Origin: Mycobacterium fragae
GTDB lineage: Bacteria; Actinomycetota; Actinomycetes; Mycobacteriales; Mycobacteriaceae
DNA length: 64,000 bases
Assembly (NCBI RefSeq): GCF_002102185.1
Contig: NZ_LQOW01000031.1
Coordinates: 248,001 to 312,000, forward strand
Direction of reading: 5' to 3'
The notes below the pieces were generated by a model. The model ran no database searches. It saw nothing but the letters and a program-made list of their open reading frames with translations, and was not told the origin of the DNA. A program made the translations under genes and the position numbers. Shown piece after piece: positions 1-10,269 of this stretch. Numbering within the stretch: position 1 is the stretch's first letter; every line of letters starts with the position of its first letter.

Positions 1-3000
1 CGCAGCTGCGGGCACTGGGCGGTGTCGGCGAGATGTTCGACACCCTGCTGGTCTACGAGAACTTTCCCACCGCGGGACTGGTCGACGGCGGTGAACTGAC
101 CGCTCTCGGTGTGACATTCCGGCCCGCCGGCCTGGAGAGCGTGTCGCATTTTCCCGTCGCGCTGGCTGCCCACATGGCCGACGGCGAACTGGTCTTGCTG
201 GTCGAAGTGCTCGACGGGGCACTGGGCCCGACGACCGGTGCGATGCTGGGCCGACGGCTGCTGGCCGTCGCCGAGCGGCTGCTGTCGATGTGGGACCGCC
301 CACTGCGTGAAGTCAGCGTGCTGTTCGACGACGAGGCGGAGCCGATTCGGGCGGCCGATACGCCCCCGATCCGAGCGGCAACCGGCTTCCACACGCGGTT
401 CGCCGCCGTCGCCGAGGCCAATCCGGACGCCGTCGCACTCAGCTGGGCGGGCGGCTCGATGAGCTATGCCGAACTGAACGCCACCGCCAATCGACTGGCT
501 GCGATGTTGTGTGATCGCGGTGTCGGACCGGAAACCCCGGTGGCGATACGGCTTTCCCGCGGCCCACAATACGTCGCGGCAATGCTCGCGACGCTGAAGG
601 CCGGAGCCGTGGGCGTGCCGCTGGAGCCGGACATGCCTCCCGAACGGGTGCAGTCCATTCTGCGCCAGAGCGGTACGACCATCGTCATCGACGAGGGCAT
701 GCTGCTCGCAGTGGACAAGGCACTCAACGAATTTCGACCAGTCGATGTGCAACCCGAGCAGGCCGCCTACGTGGTCTTCACCTCGGGGACGACCGGCGAA
801 CCCAAGGGAGTCATCGGAACCCACGCCGCGCTGAGCGCCTACGCCGACGACCACATCGACACCGTGCTGCGCCCCGCCGCCGCCCGGCTGGGTCGCCCGT
901 TGCGCATCGCTCACGCCTGGTCATTCGCATTCGACGCCGCGTGGCAGCCGCTGGTCGCGCTGCTGGACGGGCACGCCGTACACGTCGTCGACCAGCAGAC
1001 CCAGCGCGACGCCGAGGCAGTGGTCCGCACGATCGTCGAGCAGCGCATCGACATGATCGACACCACCCCGTCGATGTTCGCCCAACTGCGGGCATTCGGC
1101 TTGCTGGACACCGCGCCGTTGACGGTGCTGGCGCTGGGCGGCGAAGCCATCGGCACATCGACCTGGGATGCGATCCGCGACGAGTGCGCTCGCAGCGGCA
1201 TGGCGGCCTACAACTGTTACGGCCCCACCGAGACGACGGTCGAGGCGGTGGTTGCGGCCATCGCCGAGCACGTCCAGCCGTCGATCGGACGTCCCACCCA
1301 GCAGACCCGCGGCTACGTGCTGGACTCCGCGCTGCGCCCGGTGCCCTACGGTGCGGCCGGCGAGTTGTATTTGGCCGGCGCGCAATTGGCCCGCGGCTAT
1401 CTCGGCCGCGCAGCGGAAACATCGATTCGATTCGTCGCCGATCCGTTTGCGCGCGGTGAGCGCATGTACCGCACGGGCGATCTGGTGCGCCGCCATCCGG
1501 ACGGTTCGCTGCAGTACCTCGGCCGTGCGGATGCTCAAGTGAAGATCCGCGGCTACCGTGTCGAACTCGGCGAGATCACCGCCGCGCTGCAAGCGCATCC
1601 CGCGGTACGGCATGCCCACGTCGTAGTGCGTGAGCAAGCGCAGGGTGGTCCACGACTGACCGCGTACGCGGCGGCCCCCAACGGCACTAAACCCAAAGCC
1701 GGAGAACTACGCAGCATGCTCGGAGAGCGGCTACCCCGCTACATGGTTCCGCAGCGCATCGTCGTCGTCGACGACATTCCGTTGACCGCCAACGGCAAGC
1801 TGGACGAGACCGCGCTCGCCGACATCGATTCCGCCGCCACGGTCGAATGCACACCGGAAACACCGACCGAATCCGCGTTGGCCGAGCTGCTTTGCCAGAT
1901 GCTGCACGCCCCGCAGATCGACGTGACCACCGATTTCCTGCAGCTGGGCCTGGACAGCATCGTGGCGCTCTCGGTAGTGCAGGCGGCTCGCCGCCGCGGT
2001 ATCCCGATGCGGGCCCGGCTGATCCTGGAGTGCAGCACGATTCGCGAGCTCGCCGCCGCAATCGACGCCGAATCTGGCGGCGGCACCCGCGAATCAGACC
2101 ACAGCAGCACACCAATCCCATTGCTGCCCAACGCACATTGGCTCTACGAGTACGGCGAGCCCAGAAGGGTGGCCCAGACCGAAGCCATCCGGCTGCCCGA
2201 AGGCGTCACCGGTGACCAGGTACGGACCGCGCTGACCGCCGTCCTCGACGGCCACGAGGTGCTGCGCACCCGGCTGGACCGCGCCACCATGACTCTGCAT
2301 CCCGCACCAGCCGCCGAAATTCTCACCACAGTACAGGTTTCCGACGACCTCCAGGCTGCGGTCACCGAACATGCCCAACGGATGCTGGACAGCCTCGACC
2401 CCGAACGGGGCGTGTTGTTGGCAGCGGTGTTGCTGCGCGTGCCGAACGCAGAAAGCGTGCTGGTGCTGAGCGCCCACGTGCTTGCCATGGACCCGGCGTC
2501 GTGGCGGATCGTGCTCGGCGAACTCGACGCCGCGCTGCACGCACTGCGCGACGGGCACACACCGGCAACAATTCGCGAACACACCAGCTATCGCCGATGG
2601 TCACAGGCGCTCATCGAGCGCGCCAAAAAACTTGACACCGCGCCGTTTTGGCTTTCGCAGCTGGTCGGAAACGATCCGGAGCTCGGAGCGCGGCGGACCC
2701 GGCCCAGCCGTGATCTAGCGCGTGAACTGCTGGTGCGGGCTGCGGTCACCGAGGCCGACATCACCGCTCGGCTGCTGAGTTCGGGAATGCCGATGTTCGA
2801 CCTGCTGGTCGCCGCGGTGGCGCAGACGGTGACGCGGTGGCGCCGGCTGCGCGGTCAGCCCACACCGCCGCCGCTGCTGGAGCTGGAAACCCATGGACGC
2901 GCCGACGCTTTGTTCGACGACATGGGGGACAACGCCATCGACACCACCGACACCGTGGGCTTGCTCAGCATGATCTATCCGCTGCGGGTCGACTCCGCGG

Positions 3001-3389
3001 ACCCGCGACGGGTGGGCGAGTTGCTGGCAGCGATCCCCGGCGATGGAATCGATTACGGGCTGCTGCGATATCTGCGCGACGACACCGCCGAGGAGCTGAG
3101 CGGATTCCCCGGGCCGCAGCTGCTGCTGAACTATCTCGGCCGCACCGACATGAGCGACGCCGGCGCCGGCCCGCGCCTCGACCGCGCGCTGCTCGCCGGG
3201 CTGCCGAAGCTTCCAGCGCCTGATGTCGCGGTCCGTCACGAGCTCGTCATCCTGGCCACCCTGCTCGGCGCCGGTGACCAGCAGGTGCTGGTGACGCAAT
3301 GGCGCGCACTGCCCGACATTCTCAGCGACGCGGATATCACTGCGCTGCATGGCCTTTTCCACGATGCCCTCCGGGAGGTGACGGCATGA
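1..3389 (+). CDS. mbtF: Mycobactin NRPS MbtF, 3' part (5' end outside window)
   Basis: The frame is open from base 3, so the gene begins upstream of the window; about 1128 residues are visible. Numbering from the ATG at 33: the tail of a condensation domain (about 1-100), an adenylation domain (about 120-595) with [12 protein letters not shown] (A3), YRTGDLVR (A7), [13 protein letters not shown] (A8) and NGKLD (A10), and a carrier domain whose LGLDS serine near 642 carries phosphopantetheine. The C-terminal module looks like an epimerisation/condensation-type domain ([27 protein letters not shown]); there is no thioesterase. MbtF adds the terminal lysine-derived unit of the siderophore mycobactin in the cytoplasm. 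The stop overlaps the mbtG start (ATGA), so the two are translationally coupled. The assignment rests on domain order and the mbtG-cfp2 context. Confidence 0.93.
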   Translation, partial: QLRALGGVGEMFDTLLVYENFPTAGLVDGGELTALGVTFRPAGLESVSHFPVALAAHMADGELVLLVEVLDGALGPTTGAMLGRRLLAVAERLLSMWDRPLREVSVLFDDEAEPIRAADTPPIRAATGFHTRFAAVAEANPDAVALSWAGGSMSYAELNATANRLAAMLCDRGVGPETPVAIRLSRGPQYVAAMLATLKAGAVGVPLEPDMPPERVQSILRQSGTTIVIDEGMLLAVDKALNEFRPVDVQPEQAAYVVFTSGTTGEPKGVIGTHAALSAYADDHIDTVLRPAAARLGRPLRIAHAWSFAFDAAWQPLVALLDGHAVHVVDQQTQRDAEAVVRTIVEQRIDMIDTTPSMFAQLRAFGLLDTAPLTVLALGGEAIGTSTWDAIRDECARSGMAAYNCYGPTETTVEAVVAAIAEHVQPSIGRPTQQTRGYVLDSALRPVPYGAAGELYLAGAQLARGYLGRAAETSIRFVADPFARGERMYRTGDLVRRHPDGSLQYLGRADAQVKIRGYRVELGEITAALQAHPAVRHAHVVVREQAQGGPRLTAYAAAPNGTKPKAGELRSMLGERLPRYMVPQRIVVVDDIPLTANGKLDETALADIDSAATVECTPETPTESALAELLCQMLHAPQIDVTTDFLQLGLDSIVALSVVQAARRRGIPMRARLILECSTIRELAAAIDAESGGGTRESDHSSTPIPLLPNAHWLYEYGEPRRVAQTEAIRLPEGVTGDQVRTALTAVLDGHEVLRTRLDRATMTLHPAPAAEILTTVQVSDDLQAAVTEHAQRMLDSLDPERGVLLAAVLLRVPNAESVLVLSAHVLAMDPASWRIVLGELDAALHALRDGHTPATIREHTSYRRWSQALIERAKKLDTAPFWLSQLVGNDPELGARRTRPSRDLARELLVRAAVTEADITARLLSSGMPMFDLLVAAVAQTVTRWRRLRGQPTPPPLLELETHGRADALFDDMGDNAIDTTDTVGLLSMIYPLRVDSADPRRVGELLAAIPGDGIDYGLLRYLRDDTAEELSGFPGPQLLLNYLGRTDMSDAGAGPRLDRALLAGLPKLPAPDVAVRHELVILATLLGAGDQQVLVTQWRALPDILSDADITALHGLFHDALREVTA

Positions 3390-4702
3390 CCACACTTGCG
3401 GTGCTCGGCGCCGGAGTAAAGGCGGTGGCCGTCGCGGCCAAGGCTTTCGTGTTGCGCGAGATGGGCGTCGACACACCCGACGTGATCACCGTCGAACGCA
3501 CCGGGGTGGGCGCCAATTGGCAAGCCAGCGGCGGCTGGACCGACGGCGCGCAACGGCTGGGCACCAGCCCGGAGAAAGACATCGGCTTCCCGTACCGCTC
3601 GTCGCTGGTGCCACGACGCAACGCCGAACTCGATGAGCGGATGACTTGCTACAGCTGGCAGTCGTATCTGATCGCCACCGGTCAGTTCGCGCAGTGGATC
3701 GACCGCGGCAGACCCGCACCCGCGCACCGGAATTGGGGGCAGTACCTGCGCTGGGTGGCCGACCAGATCGGCATGACGGTCATCCGCGGAGAGGTCAACC
3801 GGCTCTCAGTGGACGGCGAGCGCTGGATGTTGCGCACCGACGAAAACGATGAAAAAACCGTGCACGCCGACGGGTTGATGATCACCGGCCCGGGGCAGGC
3901 CGAACGTTCGCTGCTACCCGGCAATCCGCGGGTGCTTTCGATCGCCCAGTTCTGGCACCGCGCCGCGCAACACGATCGGATCTGCGCCGAGCGGGTTGCG
4001 ATGATCGGCGGCGGCGAGACGGCCGCGGCGATGCTCACCGAGCTGTTCCGCCACCGGATTTCGACGATCACCGTCATCTCCCCACAGGTGACGTTGTTCA
4101 CCCGCGGCGAGAGCTTCTTCGAGAACACGCTGTTCTCCGATCCCACCGACTGGACCGCGCTCACGCTTGACGAGCGGCGCGACGCGATCGCCCGCACCGA
4201 CCGCGGAGTGTTCTCGTCGAACGTGCAGGACGCCCTGCTGGCCGACGACCGCATCCGCCATCTGCGTGGCCGCGTCGCTCACGCGGTGGGCCGCGACGAG
4301 CAGATCCGGTTGACGCTGTCCACCGATCGGGGCAGCGAAAACTCCGAAACCGTGCACGGCTTCGATCTGGTCATCGACGGGTCGGGCTACGACCCGCTGT
4401 GGTTCACCACGCTGTTCAGCCAAGATGCGCTCGACCTGCTCGAGCTCGGCCTGGGCGGCCCGCTGACCGGTGATCGCCTGCAGGAGGCGATCGGATACGA
4501 CCTCGCCGTCACCGACGTCTCGCCGAAGCTGTTCCTGCCCAACCTCGCCGGACTCAACCAGGGCCCGGGATTCCCCAACCTCAGCTGCCTGGGTCTGCTT
4601 TCCGACCGGGTGCTCGGCAGCGAGCTGCGCCCCGGCGCCAACTCCCTGGTCAGCGAGTCTGCGCGAGTCGTAGACGCGCACCAGCGCCGACCGGCACAAT
4701 GA
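3386..4702 (+). CDS. mbtG: L-lysine N6-monooxygenase MbtG
   Basis: A 438-residue FAD/NADPH-dependent N-hydroxylase that makes the N6-hydroxylysine hydroxamates by which mycobactin binds iron. The N-terminus has a dinucleotide fold ([15 protein letters not shown], first 20 residues), then the [15 protein letters not shown] segment typical of the family, and a second nucleotide-binding turn [10 protein letters not shown]. The ATG at 3386 is chosen because it overlaps the mbtF stop by 4 bp; the frame is open further upstream but that part has no family similarity. In H37Rv the next gene is mbtH, but here only 34 bp separate the mbtG stop from the cfp2 start, so mbtH is not at this place. Confidence 0.95.
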   Translation: MTTLAVLGAGVKAVAVAAKAFVLREMGVDTPDVITVERTGVGANWQASGGWTDGAQRLGTSPEKDIGFPYRSSLVPRRNAELDERMTCYSWQSYLIATGQFAQWIDRGRPAPAHRNWGQYLRWVADQIGMTVIRGEVNRLSVDGERWMLRTDENDEKTVHADGLMITGPGQAERSLLPGNPRVLSIAQFWHRAAQHDRICAERVAMIGGGETAAAMLTELFRHRISTITVISPQVTLFTRGESFFENTLFSDPTDWTALTLDERRDAIARTDRGVFSSNVQDALLADDRIRHLRGRVAHAVGRDEQIRLTLSTDRGSENSETVHGFDLVIDGSGYDPLWFTTLFSQDALDLLELGLGGPLTGDRLQEAIGYDLAVTDVSPKLFLPNLAGLNQGPGFPNLSCLGLLSDRVLGSELRPGANSLVSESARVVDAHQRRPAQ

Positions 4703-4736
4703 CACGGATGTTTTCCTCCGAATCGAAGGGACAGCC

Positions 4737-5276
4737 ATGACCGTCAAAGCCCTCGCCACAGGTGCGGCAGCCGCCGCCGCGATCGGAGCCGCGGCCGCCG
4801 GCGTGACGTCCATCGCCTATGGCCACCCAGCCGCGGATCAGGTGCAGCTCGCCGCCGTCGGCGCCCCACTTCCACTCGACCCGCCGCCGTCGCCAAACCC
4901 GCCCCCGCCGGGCGCGCCGGCTGCCCTGCCGAGCGCTGAGCAGTTGTCCAGCCTGTGCGACCAAGTGACCAACCCCGGCGTGTCGTATACGACCAAGCAG
5001 AATCTGGTCCAAGGAGGCATTCCCCCGAACGAGGGCCATGAGGCCGACCACCGGCTGAGACAGGCATACCGGAACGGGAACTTCCCGGAGCAGTTCAACG
5101 TGACGAACATTCAGCAGGCCGGTCCGAACGTCACCGCCGACGTCACCACGACGGGTCCCAAGCTTGCCGCGCCGGTCACGCAGAACTACACGTTCGCCAA
5201 CCAAGACGGCAACTGGGTGATCGCGCACGACTCAGCACAGGCGCTGCTGGAGACGGCCACGAGCGGAATCGACTAG
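4737..5276 (+). CDS. cfp2: Low-molecular-weight secreted antigen MTB12/CFP-2
   Basis: A 179-residue protein with an alanine-rich N-terminal export signal (about 1-30), a proline-rich stretch (about 48-62), and a mature domain with the MTB12 pattern: LSSLCDQVTNPGVSYTTKQNLVQGG and the closing NYTFANQDGNWVIAHDSA. It belongs to the DUF4878/NTF2-like secreted antigens of mycobacteria; the function is unknown. An AAGGGA ribosome site lies just upstream of the ATG. In H37Rv the homologue (Rv2376c) follows mbtH; here it follows mbtG directly. It ends tail to tail with the sigma-factor gene, both stops lying in a shared CTAG palindrome. Confidence 0.9.
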   Translation: MTVKALATGAAAAAAIGAAAAGVTSIAYGHPAADQVQLAAVGAPLPLDPPPSPNPPPPGAPAALPSAEQLSSLCDQVTNPGVSYTTKQNLVQGGIPPNEGHEADHRLRQAYRNGNFPEQFNVTNIQQAGPNVTADVTTTGPKLAAPVTQNYTFANQDGNWVIAHDSAQALLETATSGID

Positions 5277-6157
5277 CCGCCCACTGCGCTCAGGTCGATC
5301 CGCGCGATGCGCGCCGGATCGGCCAGCACGTCGATCGCAGCGATCCGCCCGCCGCGGACGACGAAGCCCATGATCGCCGTCGGCTGGCCCGCGACAAAGA
5401 TCACCGCGCCGGCGGCCCCGTTGACGACGGCGGGGCGCACCTCCCGTTCCGGCGCCGCGTAACCACGGGCCAGACCGGCCACCGCGGAGGCGCCACGCAC
5501 CGAGCGGAGCCCGGCCGGCCCGGGGCCGAAGTCGCCGTGCAACGACACGTCGGGGTCCAGCACGGCGACCAGCCGGTCGAAGTCACCCGCGCGCCCGGCG
5601 GCGAAGAAGGCGTCGACGACGGCGTGCTGGGCCACCAGGTCGGTGTCCGGGTCGGGCGCCGCGTCGTTGATGCGCCTGCGCGCCCGGCTGGCCAGCTTGC
5701 GGGTGGCCTCCGGTGAGCGCTCGACGATCGACGCGATCTGGTCGAACGGCACCGCGAAGACGTCGTGCAGCACGAACGCCAGCCGCTCCGCCGGCGGCAG
5801 AGTGTCCAGCACCACATACAACGCCAGCCCCACCGCGTCGGCCAGCATCGCCTGGTGTTCGGGATCGGCTTCGCCGACCGCATCGACGATGGGGTCCGGC
5901 ACGTGCGCGACGAGTTCTTCGCGGACGCCGCTGCGGCGGGCGCGCAAGGCGTTGAGGCAGATCCGCGCCACCACGGTGGTGAGCCAGGCGTCCAGGTTGA
6001 CCACCCCTTCGGCGGCGCCATCGCGGCTCAGCCGCAGCCAGGCCTCCTGCACCGCGTCCTCGGCGTCGTCGACCGAGCCCAGCATGCGGTAGGCGAGCGC
6101 CCCGAGATGCGGGCGCGCCGCCTGGAAACGCTCGGCCAGCGCCGCGTTGCCGGTCAC
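5273..6157 (-). CDS. ECF sigma factor with C-terminal SnoaL-like domain (ECF41-like)
   Basis: A 294-residue extracytoplasmic-function sigma factor. Region 2 is near the N-terminus (AYRMLGSVDDAEDAVQEAWLRL) and region 4 at about 120-165 (LPPAERLAFVLHDVFAVPFDQIA, then SPEATRKLASRARRR). The last 110 residues form an NTF2/SnoaL-like domain (VDAFFAAGRAGDFDRLVAVLDPDVSLHGD), which in the ECF41 group modulates sigma activity in place of a separate anti-sigma factor. The start is GTG at 6157, sharing GTGA with the stop of the preceding carboxymuconolactone-decarboxylase-like gene; that pairing is the hallmark of the ECF41 group. The usual linker motif WLPEP is not seen; HVPDPI stands in its place. The pair is inserted between cfp2 and the Rv2375-like gene relative to H37Rv. 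The signal is unknown. Confidence 0.9.
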   Translation of the reverse strand: MTGNAALAERFQAARPHLGALAYRMLGSVDDAEDAVQEAWLRLSRDGAAEGVVNLDAWLTTVVARICLNALRARRSGVREELVAHVPDPIVDAVGEADPEHQAMLADAVGLALYVVLDTLPPAERLAFVLHDVFAVPFDQIASIVERSPEATRKLASRARRRINDAAPDPDTDLVAQHAVVDAFFAAGRAGDFDRLVAVLDPDVSLHGDFGPGPAGLRSVRGASAVAGLARGYAAPEREVRPAVVNGAAGAVIFVAGQPTAIMGFVVRGGRIAAIDVLADPARIARIDLSAVGG

Positions 6158-6750
6158 CGGTTACCTGCGTCGGGCACCGCGCACACCCTGCCCTCGCTGA
6201 AACCCGACGCCCCGATGCCGAGCGCGATGTTGAAGCGGGCCCGCATGTTGCCGAGATTGATGACGTGGGTTAGCCCGACCAGTTGAGCGTCGTCGAAATG
6301 CTCTCGCAGGCGGTCGAATAACTCGTCGGTCACCTCGACCGGTGTGCGGCTGACCGCGGTGGCGTATTCGAGGATCAGCTTGTCCAGGTCGGAGAAACAG
6401 GTGGCGTTGCGATAGTCGGCCATCGCGAGCAGTTCCTCGTCGGTGATTCCCCAGCGGCGGGCGATCTGCGACCCGAGATCGATGCAGTATTCGCAGCGCA
6501 CCGTCGTCGCCGACTTCAGCTCGGCGAGCGCCCGGTGACGGGGACTGAGGATGTCCAGTTTCGACTCCGCCAGCTCCAGCCGGCCATAGGCGTTGAGCAG
6601 CTTGGGAATATGCGCGTACATCCGCAGCGGTTCGAGCATGGTGGCGGTTTCCAGTCCGGTCATCTTCGCCAACCGCCGCTTGGTGAAGAAGAACGCGATC
6701 TTGGCGCCCAGGCCGGCGTCGCGGTCGGACACCCCGGCAATTCGTGGCAT
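6154..6750 (-). CDS. Carboxymuconolactone decarboxylase/AhpD-like protein
   Basis: A 198-residue all-helical protein of the CMD/AhpD family. The redox motif is seen in TTVRCEYCIDLGSQIARRWG (CxxC near residue 86), followed by GITDEELLAM and LVGLTHVINLGNMRARFN, typical of alkylhydroperoxidase-like proteins. The start ATG at 6750 has a perfect AGGAGG ribosome site 7 bp upstream, which excludes the longer open frame. It is the first gene of a two-gene operon with the sigma factor (GTGA overlap). In ECF41 loci this partner is commonly a target of the sigma factor; a peroxidase-like role is a family inference, and the substrate is unknown. Confidence 0.88.
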   Translation of the reverse strand: MPRIAGVSDRDAGLGAKIAFFFTKRRLAKMTGLETATMLEPLRMYAHIPKLLNAYGRLELAESKLDILSPRHRALAELKSATTVRCEYCIDLGSQIARRWGITDEELLAMADYRNATCFSDLDKLILEYATAVSRTPVEVTDELFDRLREHFDDAQLVGLTHVINLGNMRARFNIALGIGASGFSEGRVCAVPDAGNR

Positions 6751-6823
6751 GGCCGTCCTCCTGTCGAATGTCGGATTCGGTCTCTCACCTACCTCGACAC
6801 CGGCCATCGGCCGAATGTGACCA

Positions 6824-7135
6824 CTAGGCGTGTTGCCCCACCGCATCCATATCGAGCAGCCGGGCGTGCAGCACAGTGCGGTTGCGCAGCGCAGCGCGCA
6901 CCGCGCGGTGCAGGCCGTCCTCGAGGTAGAGGATGCCGCGCCACTTCACAGCGTGCGGGAAAAGGTCGCCGTAGAACGTGGAATCCTCCGACAACAGCCG
7001 GTCCAGCGCCAACACCGTGGTGGTGGTGACGAGTTCGTCGAGCCTGATCTGCCGGGGCGGTATCGCGGACCAGTCCCGATAGGACAGACCGTGGTCGGGA
7101 TACGGCTTGCCATCGCGCACGCCCTTGAAAATCAT
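6824..7135 (-). CDS. Conserved hypothetical protein (Rv2375-like)
   Basis: A 103-residue soluble protein with no signal peptide. It starts [22 protein letters not shown] and ends [14 protein letters not shown]. The central [27 protein letters not shown] resembles the surface of small ParB/nuclease-like or antitoxin-type folds, but I cannot assign a function. The start at 7135 is the first ATG giving this conserved N-terminus; the frame upstream runs through the hrcA promoter. It is divergent from hrcA, 85 bp apart, as in H37Rv. Confidence 0.75.
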   Translation of the reverse strand: MIFKGVRDGKPYPDHGLSYRDWSAIPPRQIRLDELVTTTTVLALDRLLSEDSTFYGDLFPHAVKWRGILYLEDGLHRAVRAALRNRTVLHARLLDMDAVGQHA

Positions 7136-7220
7136 CGCGTTAAGGCTAGTCGTGTCCCGCCGCGACCGTAACCCGCTGCTGATCACCGTAAAATGGACGC
7201 GGTCAAGGAGGTGGACAGCA

Positions 7221-8264
7221 ATGGGAAGTGCCGACGACCGCCGCTTCGAGGTGTTGCGTGCGATCGTCGCCGACTTCGTTGCCACCAAGGAACCGATCGG
7301 TTCGAAGTCGCTGGTGGAGCGGCACAACCTCGGCGTCTCGTCGGCCACGGTCCGCAACGATATGGCTGTGCTGGAGGCCGAGGGCTACATCACCCAGCCG
7401 CACACCAGCTCCGGACGGGTGCCCACGGAGAAGGGCTACCGCGAATTCGTCGACCGGCTCGAAGACGTCAAACCGCTCTCGGCCGCGGAGCGGCGCGCCA
7501 TCCAGAACTTCCTCGAGTCCGCCGTCGACCTCGACGACGTGCTGCGCCGCGCGGTGCGGCTGCTGGCCCAGCTGACCCGTCAGGTGGCCATCGTTCAGTA
7601 CCCGACGCTGTCGACGTCGACCGTCCGGCACCTGGAAGTGATCGCGCTGACCCCGGCCCGGTTGCTGATGGTGGTGATCACCGACACGGGTCGCGTCGAT
7701 CAGCGCATCGTCGAGCTCGGCGACGTCATCGACGACCATCAGCTGTCCCAGTTGCGGGAGATTCTCGGGCAGGCGCTGGAAGGCAAAAAGCTCACCGCGG
7801 CCTCTGCAGCGGTCGCCGAGTTGGCCGGGCAGCTCGACGGACGCGGCGGCCACTCCGGCAGCCTGTCCAACGCCGTCGGCCGCTCGGCGACGGTGCTGCT
7901 GGAGTCACTGGTCGAGCACAGCGAGGAGCGGCTGGTGCTCGGCGGCACTGCCAACCTGACCCGCAACACGGCCGACTTCGGCGGCTCCCTGCGGTCCATC
8001 CTGGAAGCGCTCGAGGAGCAGGTGGTGGTGCTGCGGCTGCTGGCGGCGCAGCAGGAAGCCGGCAAGGTGACCGTGCGCATCGGGCACGAGACCGAGGTCG
8101 AGGAGATGGCGGGCACCTCGGTGGTGTCCACCGCGTACGGCACCACGGACACCGTTTACGGCGGCATGGGTGTGCTGGGGCCCACCCGCATGGACTATCC
8201 GGGAACTATCGCTAGTGTCGCTGCGGTTGCTATGTACATCGGCGAAGTGCTGGGTGCTCGATGA
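7221..8264 (+). CDS. hrcA: Heat-inducible transcription repressor HrcA
   Basis: A 347-residue repressor that binds CIRCE operators of groE-type heat-shock genes. The N-terminal winged helix is seen in [22 protein letters not shown] followed by [35 protein letters not shown], the strongest family signature. The C-terminus forms the GAF-like regulatory domain ([23 protein letters not shown]). The ATG at 7221 follows an AAGGAGG ribosome site; a longer open frame upstream is not conserved sequence. dnaJ2 follows 39 bp downstream, the usual mycobacterial hrcA-dnaJ2 pair. I saw no CIRCE inverted repeat in front of hrcA. Confidence 0.95.
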   Translation: MGSADDRRFEVLRAIVADFVATKEPIGSKSLVERHNLGVSSATVRNDMAVLEAEGYITQPHTSSGRVPTEKGYREFVDRLEDVKPLSAAERRAIQNFLESAVDLDDVLRRAVRLLAQLTRQVAIVQYPTLSTSTVRHLEVIALTPARLLMVVITDTGRVDQRIVELGDVIDDHQLSQLREILGQALEGKKLTAASAAVAELAGQLDGRGGHSGSLSNAVGRSATVLLESLVEHSEERLVLGGTANLTRNTADFGGSLRSILEALEEQVVVLRLLAAQQEAGKVTVRIGHETEVEEMAGTSVVSTAYGTTDTVYGGMGVLGPTRMDYPGTIASVAAVAMYIGEVLGAR

Positions 8265-8303
8265 ACGCGCGCCCGTGCTGACGCGGCACAAGGAAGGTTA
8301 GGC

Positions 8304-9440
8304 GTGGCACGCGATTACTACGGTCTGCTCGGCGTGAGCCGAAACGCGAGCGATGCGGAGATCAAACGCGCCTATCGCAAGCTCGCGCGGGAACTGCATC
8401 CCGACATCAACCCCGACGAGGCTGCCCAGGCGAAGTTCAAGGAGATCAGCGTCGCCTACGAGGTGCTCTCCGACCCGGAGAAGCGGCGCATCGTCGACAT
8501 GGGCGGCGACCCGCTGGAGAACGCCGCGATGGCAAACGGATTCCCCGGCTTCGGCGGGCTCGGCGACGTGTTCGAGGCGTTCTTCGGCGGCGGGTCCACC
8601 TCCCGCGGTCCCATCGGACGGGTCCGTCCGGGCTCGGACTCGCTGCTGCGGACGCGGCTGGACCTTGCCGAGTGCGCAACAGGGGTCAGCAAGCAGGTCA
8701 CCGTCGACACCGCGGTGCTGTGCGACCGCTGCCAGGGCCGCGGCACCAACGGCGATTCGGCGCCGGTGGCCTGTGACACCTGTGGTGGTCGTGGGGAGGT
8801 GCAAACCGTGCAGCGCTCGCTGCTCGGCCAGGTGATGACGTCACGCCCGTGCCCCACCTGCCGCGGCGTCGGCGAGGTCATCCTCGACCCGTGCTACCAG
8901 TGCGGCGGGGACGGCAGGGTGCGCTCGCGCCGGGAGATCACTGTGAAGATCCCTGCGGGCGTCGGTGATGGCATGCGGGTCCGGTTGGCCGGCCAGGGCG
9001 AAGTCGGGCCCGGCGGGGGACCGGCGGGTGATCTCTACGTCGAGGTCCACGAGAAGGCCCACGACATCTTCGTGCGTGACGGCGACGACCTGCATTGCAC
9101 GATCTCGGTACCGATGGTCGACGCCGCCCTGGGCACCACGGTGACGGTCGACGCGATCCTGGACGGGCTCACCGAGATCACCATCCCCGCGGGCGTGCAG
9201 CCCGGTTCGGTGACGACGCTGCGCGGCCATGGGATGCCGCATCTGCGGTCCGGAACGCGGGGCGACTTGCACGTGCACGTCGAGGTCGTGATCCCGGACC
9301 GCCTCGACAATCGCGATATCGAACTGCTGCGCGAGTTCAAGAGCCGCCGTGACCGCGACGTACCCGAAGTGCGCTCCACGCACGGCGCCGCCACCAGCGG
9401 GTTGTTCAGCCGGTTGCGCGAGACGTTCACCGGTCGCTAG
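8304..9440 (+). CDS. dnaJ2: Chaperone protein DnaJ2
   Basis: A 378-residue type I Hsp40 co-chaperone of DnaK. The J domain (1-70) has the HPD motif (LHPDINP) that stimulates DnaK's ATPase, then a Gly/Phe-rich linker ([19 protein letters not shown]). Four zinc-binding CxxCxGxG repeats follow: [24 protein letters not shown] and CYQCGGDG. The C-terminal substrate-binding region ends near 350. The start is GTG at 8304, preceded by an AAGGAAGG ribosome site. It lies between hrcA and rsmE in one transcription direction, so HrcA control is plausible. Confidence 0.95.
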   Translation: MARDYYGLLGVSRNASDAEIKRAYRKLARELHPDINPDEAAQAKFKEISVAYEVLSDPEKRRIVDMGGDPLENAAMANGFPGFGGLGDVFEAFFGGGSTSRGPIGRVRPGSDSLLRTRLDLAECATGVSKQVTVDTAVLCDRCQGRGTNGDSAPVACDTCGGRGEVQTVQRSLLGQVMTSRPCPTCRGVGEVILDPCYQCGGDGRVRSRREITVKIPAGVGDGMRVRLAGQGEVGPGGGPAGDLYVEVHEKAHDIFVRDGDDLHCTISVPMVDAALGTTVTVDAILDGLTEITIPAGVQPGSVTTLRGHGMPHLRSGTRGDLHVHVEVVIPDRLDNRDIELLREFKSRRDRDVPEVRSTHGAATSGLFSRLRETFTGR

Positions 9441-9447
9441 CCCGCAC

Positions 9448-10194
9448 ATGGCGGCGCCGCTGTTCTATGTCGACACGCTGCCCGAAACCGGTGCGCTGGC
9501 CGTCGTCGGCGGCGACGAAGGCTTTCACGCCGCGACTGTGCGCAGGATCCGCCCCGGCGAAGAGCTGCTGCTCGGCGACAGCGCCGGCGGCCTGGCTCGC
9601 TGCATAGTCGAGCAATCCGGCCGCGACGGGCTTTCCGTGCGGGTCCTCGAGCGCTGGAGCGTCGAGCCGCCGCAGCCGTCCGTGACCGTCGTGCAGGCCC
9701 TGCCCAAGGCTGAGCGCTCCGAGTTGGCCGTCGAGTTGGCCACCGAGGCGGGCGCTGACGCGTTTGTGGCCTGGCAGGCGGCGCGCTGTGTCGCGCGGTG
9801 GGACGGTGCGCGAATGGAGAAGGGTCTGCGCCGCTGGCGCGCGGTGGTCCGCTCTGCCGCGCGGCAATCACGTCGCGCCCACATCCCGCCGGTCGAGGGC
9901 GTGCTGTCCACCACTGCGCTCACCCACCGGGTTCGCGACGCGGTGGCGAGCGGGGCGATGGTGCTGGCGCTACACGAATCGGCAACCGATAGGTTGACGG
10001 AACTCAGTGTGGCACAAGCGAACTCGTTGATGTTGATCGTCGGTCCCGAGGGCGGCATTGCCCCCGATGAGATCACGGCGTTGACCGACGCGGGTGCAAT
10101 CGCGGTGCGGCTGGGCTCGACGGTGCTGCGCACGTCGTCCGCCGCTGCGGTGGCGTTGGGCGCGCTGGGGGTGTTGACGGCGCGCTGGGAGTAG
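9448..10194 (+). CDS. rsmE: 16S rRNA (uracil1498-N3)-methyltransferase RsmE
   Basis: A 248-residue SPOUT-class methyltransferase that modifies U1498 in the 16S rRNA decoding site. It has an N-terminal PUA-like part ([22 protein letters not shown]) and a C-terminal trefoil-knot SAM site ([14 protein letters not shown], then [21 protein letters not shown]), which is diagnostic. The start ATG at 9448 lies 7 bp after the dnaJ2 stop; the longer frame overlaps dnaJ2 and is unlike the family. It corresponds to Rv2372c. A large hairpin lies just downstream. Confidence 0.93.
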   Translation: MAAPLFYVDTLPETGALAVVGGDEGFHAATVRRIRPGEELLLGDSAGGLARCIVEQSGRDGLSVRVLERWSVEPPQPSVTVVQALPKAERSELAVELATEAGADAFVAWQAARCVARWDGARMEKGLRRWRAVVRSAARQSRRAHIPPVEGVLSTTALTHRVRDAVASGAMVLALHESATDRLTELSVAQANSLMLIVGPEGGIAPDEITALTDAGAIAVRLGSTVLRTSSAAAVALGALGVLTARWE

Positions 10195-10207
10195 CTGGCG
10201 GTGATGG

Positions 10208-10269
10208 CGTGAGATTGCAGTCAGGGCTGTTGATCCACGGGCAACCACAACCCTGCGTGCAATCTCACG
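10208..10269. repeat. Long inverted repeat between convergent genes
   Basis: A perfect 12-bp inverted repeat (cgtgagattgca at 10208-10219, tgcaatctcacg at 10258-10269) that continues inward with imperfect pairing (cagggctgttg against cagggttgtgg). The predicted stem is therefore over 20 bp with a short loop. It lies between the ends of rsmE and the convergent membrane-protein gene, overlapping the last bases of the latter, so it could end transcription from both sides. It has no U-tract and may instead be a dispersed palindromic repeat unit. Confidence 0.6.

Noticed and set aside
7136-7220. CIRCE element in front of hrcA
   Set aside because: No TTAGCACTC-N9-GAGTGCTAA-like inverted repeat is present; only a loose TAAAAT -10-like box.
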